DNA of 64,000 bases from assembly GCA_028564705.1 (NCBI GenBank), contig JAPXFQ010001936.1:620001-684000 (forward strand), given 5' to 3'. Position 1 is the stretch's first letter. Every line of letters begins with the position of its first letter. The stretch is from Apricaphanius iberus. Taxonomy: Eukaryota > Chordata > Actinopteri > Cyprinodontiformes > Aphaniidae. The notes beneath the pieces were generated by a model. The model was not told the DNA's origin and did not search any database. It saw nothing but the letters and a program-made list of their open reading frames with translations. A program made the position numbers and the translations under genes. Of this stretch, positions 21,067 to 30,881 are shown piece by piece.

Positions 21067-21585
21067 TGTAATGGCATTTAAGACTCTTAATAAAGATGAG
21101 AGAGATTCCTTTATGAGTTTGGAGGTTTTAATAAAAGTTGAATTGATCATACAGGAGAACAGCACAGATCACAGTGAATGCCGAATGCTGCCCCCCTCCT
21201 AACTCCCCAACTACTTACTCCCCCCTACGTCCCAACTCTCTCACAAGCTCATATGAAAATAAGTATTTATAAAGTTCAGCAACCTTGCCTCTATCACTTT
21301 GAAGACACAACTATTAACCTCAGGGTGGGGATATCTCCGGAAGAAGACATCTGGCTCTTTAGCAGTGAATAAGTGACCTTTGGACATATACAAAATAGGC
21401 AATAGCTTGGGGTATATGTAACACAATAAGAGAACTCACATATCAAGTCATTGTAAGAAGAATCAATATTTTCTCAGGCAGTGATGTCTTCTCTAACCTC
21501 GAACTCAACACCTGTTGTCTGGCTCCTCTGCTCTCAGTGTTAATAATTCTAGAGATTAATCATAATAATAAATTTCTCGATCACA
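21067..21585 (-). repeat. 5' LTR of the provirus
   Basis: 519 bp with TGTGATCGAG..GCCATTACA ends. A TATA-like TTTATAAATAC box lies at 21,263-21,273 (minus), and an ATTAAA poly(A)-signal variant lies further on. Its first transcribed neighbour is the ZNF-C N-terminal exon upstream. Confidence 0.9.
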
Positions 21586-21589
21586 GTCT

Positions 21590-22290
21590 CTATTTCCTGA
21601 TGATGCTCTGCTTCAGGGAAGTTATGAAATATGATTTGGTTTCCATCAAGTTCAGGTTTTTGGTGGCATTTTTCATCAGCAGAAGCTGTTTGGTTTAAGC
21701 CATCGGTCTCCTGCTTCAGTACATCCCGTTTATCATCCTGATTGGTGATTTCAGGATCCATCTTTACCATTTGCTGTGATCCTGATTGAAATATATCGTC
21801 ATTTATTTGTTGCAATTCTAGTTCTACAGGTTCTTCTTTGGTGTTAACAGACCCAGTGTCTGTTACCATCATGGTATCAGTCTCCCGGTTTATTACGTCC
21901 GCTTTATCATCCAGACTGATGCTTTCAGCCTCAATCTTCCCCATCTGCTGAGATCCAAACTGACCATCATCTTCTTTCACTTGATGCAACTTTAGTTCTA
22001 ATGGTTGTTTTATTTTCAGAAATCCAGAATATGTTCCAGCTAACTTATCCATCTCTAGATTTAGTACAATGTGGTTTCTACCTTTACAATCTGCAGGGGT
22101 TCTGAACTATTTGCTTTTCTTTGACTTGTGTTGGATTTAGGTTCTCTGCTCTCTCTTCAGTTTTTTTTATTTATAGATTCTGTTCCCCTCAGGTCCAAAA
22201 AAGAAGTCTCTTGTTCATTAAGGATAAAATGTTGATCAAAAACATCTTGCTTGGTAAAAGCCTTGGCAAATCTGAGGGAAGGAGGAAACA
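21590..22290 (-). pseudogene. ZNF-C N-terminal acidic region, decayed
   Basis: From ATG at 22,052 a 167-codon frame (MDKLAGTYSGF...) matches the acidic N-terminal part of ZNF-A and ZNF-B. It has the same repeated units (GSQQMVKM, KQETDGLNQTASADEK, EEPVEL) and then runs into LTR sequence after HQEIET. Upstream the homology continues to an exon edge near 22,275. However, the paralogues' start codon context is lost, and there are a one-base deletion before the MDKLAG methionine and a stop (INKKN then TGA). The natural start was therefore already damaged. Splice-acceptor-like pyrimidines lie at about 22,280-22,295. Confidence 0.8.
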
Positions 22291-22299
22291 AAATAGATT

Positions 22300-23205
22300 G
22301 TATTAGGGCTAGGCGACATGGAAAAGGATTGTGTTTTATCGAGACGGAGCAGCTTTTTGACTCAAAACGTGCAGTAAGTACGTTTTTCTGTTAATAGTTG
22401 GCTGCAATTTTTGTCTATTTTTATACGTTTTTCATTCGTTTTATAGCTCAGCTTTTTGTAAGACTTCCCCAAAAGGAAGCAATCTTATTTGGGTACCCAG
22501 AAACTATTTTAACATTTATGGCCATTTTTTAAAATTATTTTACAGTCAACTTTACATGTGTACCCGGACTTGTCGGCTTTCCGTGTTCTATCTGATGCAT
22601 TCGTAGATCGATATAAATGTCCAGGTTTTTATGTTTATCGCAGCTTTTATCTCATGTCGCCAGCGCCTGGATGGTTGCTGGTTCTGATCCGTTTAAAGCA
22701 GACTACGTAGCGCTGCTGCTGTCTACAAGGCATCAAAGCATAGGTGAAAGGTTGCAACAATTGTACAGGAGCGCACATAGCTGGCTCATTTATTTCCATT
22801 TCCGGCAGCAGCCCAATACCACGTTGCTCTAATGCAGGCAAGATCTATGAAAATGCTGAACAAAGTGATAGTTTATCTATTAAATAGAAAATATGGTTAA
22901 TTACTTGTATTGATATCTGTAACATTAACAGCGGTGATTGTGTTTTTATTTCCCTTAGCACATCGTGTGTCTGCTGTTACATTAATGTTTTTCATAATTA
23001 GTTTATAAATGTTGAATAAGTGATCATTTTAACTATCAGTATTTTAGATAGCACATAATAGTTTGAGAAAACACTTCCAGCTGGAAGCTAATGATGCATT
23101 AATTTGAGCATCTTCTGCGATAAGATACAATTCATGAGTGATCCGATTAGTCGACTAATCAACAAAATCGATTATCAAAATAATTGTTTGTGGCAGCCCT
23201 GGACA
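22300..23205. other. Non-coding with two unpaired hAT-type ends
   Basis: At 22,310 a TTAGGGCTAGGCGACATGG end occurs. At about 23,100-23,204 the DNA ends AATAATTGTTTGTGGCAGCC, the reverse of a hAT end seen again at 45.8 kb. The two ends differ, so they probably belong to two different elements. Confidence 0.4.
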
Positions 23206-23617
23206 TGTCAGACAGAATAATGCTTAACCGACCCACAGAGAGGAAATTCAGGTGTAAAGGCAGCAAAATGACGGGCAATGAAAGCATGCATAAAAAAAAT
23301 ATCCTTCAGAATAAGGACCAAACTACACCACTCAAACACTGTTCAGTTATTAAAAGATAAATATGTGGAGGATGGGTGCTTTTAGCGGGCCTAGCTACCT
23401 ACTTTCCAACATACCGGTGACCCCAAAGACTCTGAAAGTATTTTATCAACTGGTCAAACAAAATAAAACCTTTGTTTATAGGCGTTTGTCCTGTTATATC
23501 TGAGGCCTATTGCACAAAACTAAGATGAAGGTTTAAGATGGCATATCTCTGTTATTGTGGCCCAATTTATCTGTGATCCTGTTGCACAAAATGGAATAAA
23601 GAACTATATGAACTATA
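23206..23617. other. Non-coding, nothing recognised
   Basis: No gene or repeat family identified. Confidence 0.4.
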
Positions 23618-23625
23618 GTATAATA

Positions 23626-24589
23626 CAGGGCCGGGCAAAACGATTATGTTTTCGATGCATCGATTAATCTAATGATTAATTTTTCAATTCGATCTGATTG
23701 TCGATTATTTACCAATTATTTGATTTGTATAGAAATCTGACATTAATTTATGTATTTCAATAAAAAAAATAATTATTCATTTGAACACATTTTAATTGTA
23801 AAAAAAAACAAACAAAGTTGTAATATTAGTACAATCTTGTGTTAGAGGTTGCATTTAACAAGAAGTTAAATGTGCAAAGAAATCATATGAATCAAGGAGA
23901 GAAAACACCCCCCAAAGTATAAACAGACAAAATTTAACAATCACTTAATGCAAAAAAAGTTTCACAAAAAACGTTTATTTTGCTGCATTTTCTCTTGTTT
24001 CTGACATAAGATTTGCAAGAGAGAGAGAGAGGCGCTGTTCATTCCAAGAAAATGCTGCTAAACATTTTTGAATCCGACAAACTGGAGAAGCATGAAGTGA
24101 AAAAATAGTATTCAAACAGGATGAGGCGTTATTAAACGTGACAATCAAGAGTTCGTTGTCGGTTTGCTTTTGCGAGCACTTAAACAATGTTGTATTAATG
24201 ACGGCTACGTTTAGCGGGTAGCTAGTGCATTAGCTTTGTTAACATGTTTACTCTCTCACATTTTGGGCTTTTGCTCATAATCAGTCTGTGCGCATTCAGA
24301 CTCATTCTCCCAACACGGGTCACAGATAAAAACCAACCAAACAGGGAGCAGTAACATACAGCAGACGCAGCTGTGTGTGAGTATATGCCCTCTATGTGGG
24401 GGTGTTTGGGTGTTTTATAGGGTCAAATACGTAGCGTTAGTAAAAAAGTTGAAAACTTACGGTGTTTAATCATTTGCTGGAGCTGATCCTGGATGCCGTC
24501 GTGCTTTTATGATGAGACATTTACATTTTGTAAAGCGCGGCAGTCGGCAAAAATCATGACGCGTCACGACGACGCTCCGTCCCGCCCTA
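23626..24589. mobile_element. Non-autonomous hAT element with perfect 8-bp TSD
   Basis: The left end CAGGGCCGGGCAAAACG and right end (inward) TAGGGCGGGACGGAGC are flanked by GTATAATA at 23,618-23,625 and 24,590-24,597. No transposase; internal DNA is AT-rich on the left and CpG-rich on the right. Confidence 0.8.
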
Positions 24590-24699
24590 GTATAATAGGG
24601 ATGTGTATTGTATATGTGTATGTATATTGTGATACTATGAGTAAAACTATATACTGTGATCTTTAAAGTTTAATTTAACTATAGAAAAACTGTCACAGC

Positions 24700-25010
24700 T
24701 TTTGCTTCCATCACTTCCCCCAGGCCAATTGCTGTGGGAAGTGGCCAATCATTACTTTTCACATCATTGCACTTCTAGTAAAAAGCTTTACAACTTAATA
24801 AAAACTTACTTTCTGTTGTCCAATTGCTCCTTGAGGGGGAAATGTGTCACAAGCTGAAGAAATTAAAGTCTAGTTAACCAGAAATACAATGGTAGGACGA
24901 CCGGTTAGGAGAAGTTGGCACCCCCTGCTGTCCTGGTAGTGAATTGCTTTGCAACACCGGCACAAAAACGGAGAACTATAAACGTAAAACGTCTCAGTTT
25001 CAGACTCAGA
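24700..25010. repeat. Segment duplicated at 30.06-30.35 kb
   Basis: Both copies share ACTTACTTTCTGT-GTCCA, TTGCTCCTTGAGGGGGAAA, AG-TAGCACCCCCTGCTGTC, GAATTGCTTTGCA and an AAACGTCTC block in the same order and orientation. Divergence is moderate with indels. No coding sequence. Confidence 0.6.
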
Positions 25011-25615
25011 ATAAATTCTTTCTGATTCGAAAAGGCAGCCTCATGTTGCCTAGGTAACCATAAAAAGAAAGTCCATATTTATCAGAAACTGGTTTGAAAA
25101 ATTCATTCTGTTTATATCTGACACGTTAGACTCTGATTGTAATCTGCTTGATTTTACATCCTTTACAAATAAATATAATATACGCTGTACTCATAGAGGA
25201 TACCGACAGGTCTGTAAAGCTGTTCCTGAGACATTAAGACACTTAATTTACAATACATCGTTATTTTCAACATTAAACCAGTGCTGCAAAATCAGCGAGT
25301 TGAATTTATTTGGATTGAAAGTTGCTTAAAAAGGTTATTGATGCAAATTTTAAACCAATTAAAGGAAGGGACCAATCTTATATGGAAAAGGCCTTTTCTA
25401 AATCTGTGAAATGGCCAGTTGCACCCAAACTTAAATAAATATATTTTTAAATAATTAATACTATTTATCCGGTGGCGGAGTTTCTAAAAAAACAAAAGGA
25501 CTTAACTTTGAAATTGACCAGTGGGTTTTCTGTTATTCAGCATTTATTTTTTAATGTCCAGTGTCAGTTAACTTTTGGTTGCAGATCTATGAATGGCCAC
25601 GACTAAAGATAAATT
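25010..25615. other. Non-coding, AT-rich
   Basis: No gene seen. The stop-rich remains at 25,270-25,580 hint at a very old LINE but I cannot support it. Confidence 0.35.
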
Positions 25616-25619
25616 ATAT

Positions 25620-26292
25620 GGGGAGCCTAAGTCCCACCCTTCTACTTCTGGCCCATGGGTCCCCTACTGCCAAAAATAATAATAAAAATGACTGAGTCCA
25701 TGGAGCGACAAAAGTTATTTTCTGGTGCCGTTTGAAATGGATCAAACATATGATGTCCGTGAATTTTAAAAACTAATTTTGATGCAGAGAAAATTTATAT
25801 TTTTCGACCGTAGGCAAAAGCTACTTTAGGTTTTGTGTAAAAGAGTTTAGCGGACTACAACCGCAGAAGAAGAATACGAGCGAGGGTCGTAGCCTATAAA
25901 TCTGACCATGAGGAAAGTAGCAGCTATGTCGGGGATAAAGCAGTCGGTGGAGTGAGAGCCAGCATGGAGGAGAAGCTCTACAAGCTCTAGGTGAAGGTTT
26001 TACATGCTATAGCTAGTGCTAGCTTCTGTTAGCCAAATTATGTCATATATGCGACTTCTGATTTGTAGGCATTTTAAATGCGACATTTTTACAATCAAAT
26101 AAATCCCAAATCACTGGACAAACAGATTGAAATGTACATAATTAGTTATCATTTAAATCGACGTACAACATATATGTGATTCAGAACGTAAGACAAAGCG
26201 GACCAGAAAATAACTTCATTGACTTCCACTCATTATTTTTTTGGTTTGGGGACCCATGGGCGGACAGGAAGGGGAGGAGCCTTAAGCTCCCC
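25620..26292. mobile_element. MITE Y, copy 1 (673 bp)
   Basis: Imperfect inverted repeats of about 100 bp start GGGGAGCCTAAG on the left and GGGGAGCTTAAG inward from the right. Each contains GGCCCATGGGTCCCC or GCCCATGGGTCCCC and a later TTATTTTCTGGT block. Flanked by AT on both sides. A second, partial copy lies at 44.15-44.39 kb. Superfamily unknown. Confidence 0.65.
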
Positions 26293-26659
26293 ATTCTAAG
26301 CTTTGAATGACCTCATTTCGTCTTTTACATGGATAATCTGACACCATTTTGATCTTAAATGAATGATGGGAAGAAGATTTATTTCCTTTATTGACACGTC
26401 CATACGCCCATGGGATCAAACTGCTCTGCTAAAATGTATGAGGATATTTCGTTCTTTCTGTTATTGTGATATATGACCTCATTTTTAGTGTGCTGTATAA
26501 TTATTTTAGTAATGTAGTATTTTTAACACAACCGTTTCTTTCTTAACATATGTTTAAGGTTGTTTTTATTTGATCTAATATGATACTGTCATTGTTTTTA
26601 ATCCTCTACGAGGTTTTTGTATCTTCTTTAAATTGCAAATAAAGTTTTCCGGGAAAAAA

Positions 26660-27130
26660 AAGCCGCATGTGACGCTCCCTACTGAGCATGCGTCGTTTGG
26701 CTCCGCTTTTCTCCTAGTCTGCTGCAGGGAAATGTGCTTCTACGGCTCCAATACGTGGTTCTGTATCAGCAGGAGGTCCCTGCTAGTTGTTGTGCTCCGA
26801 TCAGGGCTCAGAATCCGCCACATCAGAGTCATGATGCCGCTGAAGGAGCGTGTGTGCAGCAGAGTTACTCACTGAGCGGGATCCCTGTCTGTCCCTCTGT
26901 CTCTGTGTCCTCAGCGGCTCCGTCTCTGGGAGGAAAAAGGAGACTCTTTATCCGAAGAATGAAGCCGAGCTCAGATTCAGCAGTTCGGCTTCATACCTCA
27001 AGCTTTACGGTCCAAAGTCCGCTTCCAGCTCGGTGTTCCGCCCGCTCTGCTTTCTGTTAAAGGTTCCGGACGGATCCAACCGCCTCGGCTCCGACAGCAA
27101 CACATAGCGCTATAATCACTTCCGGGTCTC
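26660..27130 (-). promoter_or_regulatory. CpG-rich promoter and probable first exon of ZNF-C
   Basis: GC- and CpG-rich, with several overlapping open frames on the plus strand that look like CpG-island shadows. On the minus strand a strong donor (CTCA/GTGAGTAACT) lies at 26,863-26,872, after about 230 nt of exon-like sequence. Position and strand fit an untranslated first exon for ZNF-C, about 4.6 kb upstream of its acidic exon. No TATA box. The sequence is unlike the A/B/D first exon, so the link to ZNF-C is by position only. Confidence 0.4.
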
Positions 27131-27408
27131 TGATCAGCTCCAACCCTGAGAACGCTTTACTGCCACCTTCTGGTTCAAAGTGGTACTTAGAACCCGGATG
27201 TGACTTTCAATTCTTTCTTTCTTTATTTTTTAACTTTTAAATATTTCCGAACAAATAATTAGACATGGTCATTTAAACATAAAAATCAATGAAATATTCC
27301 GAGCAAATCTGTAATTTTTATCTCTAATAACTCTACAGTGATTTTGTAACTATTTCCATGTAACCTAAATATTTTCCTGGCCCTTATTTTTAGCATTTAT
27401 TACGTTGA

Positions 27409-28343
27409 TTTACTCACCCGGACAAGTTTGGAGCCACTTGCAAATCCTTGGATTCCCTGTTGGACCAGTCCCAGCCTGGTCAGCGGCGAGCATGAACTGA
27501 TGAAGCCTCTTGGATAAGAGGTGAAACGTCTTCCAAGACAAATTACCAAGTCCAGTTGCGTTTGATTGAAATTTCCTTGAGATAACCATGACCTGGATGA
27601 ATGAGAATATTCACAGCCCCTTCAGGAGAAGTTTATATTCAGTCTGATCAGCGTATATCCATATAATAGGAGCCAATCAGGGCAGGAGATTTATTATCTG
27701 TAATAACGAATTATCTGCCCCAAAACTCCTTCATTTAACCTTGTTTTGCCATGAATAATTACCACTACTCCCATCAGAGTCAAGAACGTCTCTTAAATAC
27801 TTCTATGTTCTGTTCCAGGACGGTTTAGAGGCGTTTAATCCATCAACACTAACACATGATTACAGTAACATCCCAGCTGTATCTGATCAGGACTTTCTCT
27901 CTGTGACCTACGGCGGTCGGTTAGACAGAACTACTGCAGACATCAGCATGTTTGCGTGTTTCCAAACTGCACTAACCTAATGACCAATAGGACTAAGTTC
28001 AGCTTCTGCAGGCTCTATTTCTACAACACAGACTACAGCTGTAAGTGAGGACGGCTGATACGCCATTTAAATCCCAGGTTAGGGTAAATTGGGATCGGTT
28101 AAATTAAAAGCCTGTGAAAACACCCGGAAGCTAATACTTTAGCACCTCTGAGACGTTCCGAAGTCACAGGGGAACATTAACTATTCATAACAAAGATGGT
28201 TTAATGAGCAGATAATTCCTTATTACAGGCAGCAGATCTCCTGCCCTGATTGACTCCCATTATATGGGTATACGCTGATCAGACTGGATAGAAACTTCTT
28301 CTGAAGGACTCCAAGTGGCTCCAAACTTGTCTGGGTGAGTAAA
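27409..28343. mobile_element. Fold-back element, 0.9 kb, with nested insertion
   Basis: Left end TTTACTCACCCGGACAAGTT and right end (inward) TTTACTCACCCAGACAAGTT are inverted repeats. Pairing resumes beyond an insertion in the left arm: AGTCTGATCAGCGTATA, CAATCAGGGCAGGAGAT and GAATTATCTGC occur in both arms. Total arm length is about 130 bp. Confidence 0.7.
27435..27612 (+). mobile_element. Retroposon-like fragment inside the fold-back arm
   Basis: Interrupts the left arm between GGAGCCACTT and CCTTCAGGAG. The sequence includes GATGAAGCCTCTTGGATAAG, AGGTGAAACGTCTTCCAAGA and CATGACCTGGATGAATGAGA, a block I associate with fish retroelement 3' regions without being able to name the family. Confidence 0.4.
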
Positions 28344-29439
28344 TGAACCCCAAACATTTTAGCAGTTTTTTTTTAGAAACGTTTTACATCAGAAAAGACT
28401 TATGGTAATACTATAATTAATTATACACACATACATATACTAAATACAAACACTATACATTTCATACACTTGATGATAATAAAAGTTAACTGTTCTACCT
28501 TGAGTCATTATGTTTCTGTTGTAATATTGTAAATCAATTAAAATGTCCTTCAGTGTGTTACTTTTACATCTGAAGTAGCTTTGAAATCATTACTTTTTAA
28601 AACCTTGAAATGATTCCTAAACATCCGCATCAGCCTTTCTATACTTAAAAACCTCTGGTACAAGTGAGCCGAGTAAAGATGGTTAATTACTACAAAAACA
28701 AACCGTGATATCAATCTTCTCCATGATCTGCTGATAAATGATAAGCTATGGAAATATTTATTAGTTTGTAAAGCTAATAAATCCAGTAAAATCTGGGCAG
28801 CATAGCAGTCCTTGTGTAAACAGTGTTCCCACTAATGTCAGTTGTTTTTCTGATCCACATGCATAACACAATCGCAGTCCAAAAGTTTCTTTTTTTTAAG
28901 GTTTGCAGAGAAAACCCAGGAGAAGCTTCAACTCAGATGGGAACAAAAACCCAGATGTCCCGACAACAACCTCTTTTCACTTTGTTTCCAAAGCTTAAAA
29001 AAGAAAACGTACAAAATAACGATATTATCTGCTGCGCTTTGAATGCGGCTTCATGCCTGCGACTGAATCACACCAGTGCTGACATTTGACAACAGCACTC
29101 CGTCTCGTGTTATTTCGCCTAATTACACCATAAAATTATGTTCGTAATTAAAATAAAGTTATGTTAATGCTTTTTAATCTTTAAACGTTTTATGACACCC
29201 CCTACACTAGCAGAGCCCAGAACACTGAGCCCGGTCCAGCAGAGAGCGCACGCTCACACCAAAGCTGCCACCAGCTTCAGGAACTTCTTTGTAGGCTGAT
29301 GGAAAACCCTCTGCTCAGGTTTTGTTTTTGCTCGCGACACGGACACATGCTTTTCTTACATTCAAAACTACCAAGATGTGAAACACTTCAGTAATTAATG
29401 AAACACTCTGCACACTCCGCCAAAGGTTACACTTAAAAT
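28344..29439. other. Non-coding, nothing recognised
   Basis: Short chance ORFs only. The best one (28,823-29,089) has no recognisable motif. Confidence 0.4.
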
Positions 29440-29770
29440 CAAAATCAGAAATACTTTATTGGTCTTTATTGATGATATATATAACCCAGGGGACAATTCT
29501 TGTGTTACAGTCAACACATTTAAATTAATATAAAAAATAACAGAAGTAGGTAAATAAACAAGCATTGGCTATGCATGTAAAATGTATAAATATAGGTTAT
29601 AAAATATGAAGAATTATAAAGGACTATGGATTTACAGTACCAGCAAATTAAATGAAGCAGAACTGTAGCAAACTATATTGCACACTGAATATAAAAACAG
29701 ATAATACTGCACAGAGGTATTGCACAACACTACACTACAGGGTCCAGTTCAATAGCAAAGAGTCAATGTG
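29440..29770 (-). repeat. Retroposon tail-like repeat
   Basis: Starts with AAATCAGAAATACTTTATTG and a degenerate GGGGACAATTCTTGTGTTAC block, the common 3' end of fish non-LTR elements read in reverse. The rest is AT-rich and ends with CTACACTACAGGGTCCAG. Approximate limits. Confidence 0.35.
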
Positions 29771-30059
29771 TCACACACTTTGCTATTGAGAAGCCACGAC
29801 ATAATACTAATTATACAACAATACTAACTAGAATTAAGGCAGTTCTGAAGGCAAAACAGGGGTCAAACACCGTATTAGTATGGTGTTCCTAATAATCCTT
29901 CAGGTGAGTGTATAGTCACTGTAATCAGTAGTTAATGCAGCGTTTGGCCACTAGATGGTTTTTATTGAAAGGATCATTCATATAATCTGTTCTTTTGCAA
30001 AACAAGGAGGTGTAGGAAAGCAACAGAACAGACGCTGTGTTTGTTTCCATGCGTTTTTA

Positions 30060-30480
30060 GAGTTTTCTATGAGCTGCACTTGTAGTAAAGAGCTTCACAG
30101 CTTAAATCAAAACGTACTTTCTGTCGTCCATTGCTCCTTGAGGGGGAAACACGTTCGCAAACTGAAGAAAAAAAACCAGAAACAACACTGCGATAGTAAG
30201 CAGAAAGTAGGCATAACCGCAATTAAAAGTTAGCACCCCCTGCTGTCTTGGTCGAGAATTGCTTTGCAGCACTGACAAATCAAAGGAGAACGTAGGGAAG
30301 GAAACAGAGAACCATAAACGAGAAACGTCTCCATCAATTCATCTGCGTCTGGGTGAAAATTTGCTGTTGGAGAAGAATAAACTAAGATTTAGTAACATAT
30401 CACAAGATCCTCTGGAAACAGAAAACAGACGTCTCGTCTCAGAGCACACATGGTTATGAGTGAAGGTTCAGTAAAGTCAA
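30060..30480. repeat. Second copy of the 24.7-kb segment
   Basis: See the segment at 24,700-25,010. Here the CACCCCCTGCTGTCTTGG and GAATTGCTTTGCAGCAC blocks are at 30,232-30,275. The overlying 66-codon frame is not conserved between the copies. Confidence 0.6.
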
Positions 30481-30881
30481 CGGGTTAAATGCTATCTGAA
30501 ACATTACAGACAAATTAAATCAACTGAGTAAACCTAATCGATTTTATCCTCATGTGAATATCAGATAAAATGATTCAACGATAAATGATAGCTATAATTT
30601 TCATTACAAAAACCACCGACACCCTTTCTCGTGTAAACGAGAGAAACCTCAGTTTTGCTGAAAACCATCATGTAAACTGCCCCTCAGAGACTGGATCTGG
30701 ACATGAGAGTGTTCAATAATGTGCAACGGTTTTTAATAACCCTATCCACAAAAAAGAAATAATCTACAGCTGTAAAAAAAATGCAGTTTTGAACAGTTCT
30801 CAGTTACACCTTTGTCTTTAACAGTAAAGTTTAGCTCCTGAGTGTATTTCTCATGTCGTACCTCAAATAATTAGTTTGAAG

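Larger units (their letters stand above)
14069..21585 (-). mobile_element. Endogenous retrovirus inserted in the ZNF-C exon
   Basis: A 7.5-kb provirus in minus orientation with LTRs at both ends. The target duplication is GTCT (14,065-14,068 and 21,586-21,589). Removing the provirus and one GTCT restores the reading frame seen in ZNF-A and ZNF-B at this point. Order in transcription direction: 5' LTR, primer-binding site, gag, in-frame TGA, pol, non-coding tail, 3' LTR. RT and RNase H resemble gamma/epsilon-type (class I) fish retroviruses. Capsid, most of integrase and env are missing, so it cannot replicate alone. Confidence 0.9.

Noticed and set aside
26633..27107. Three overlapping plus-strand frames of 80-108 codons
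   Set aside because: A CpG-rich block open in several frames at once, with no conserved motif; better explained as a promoter region.
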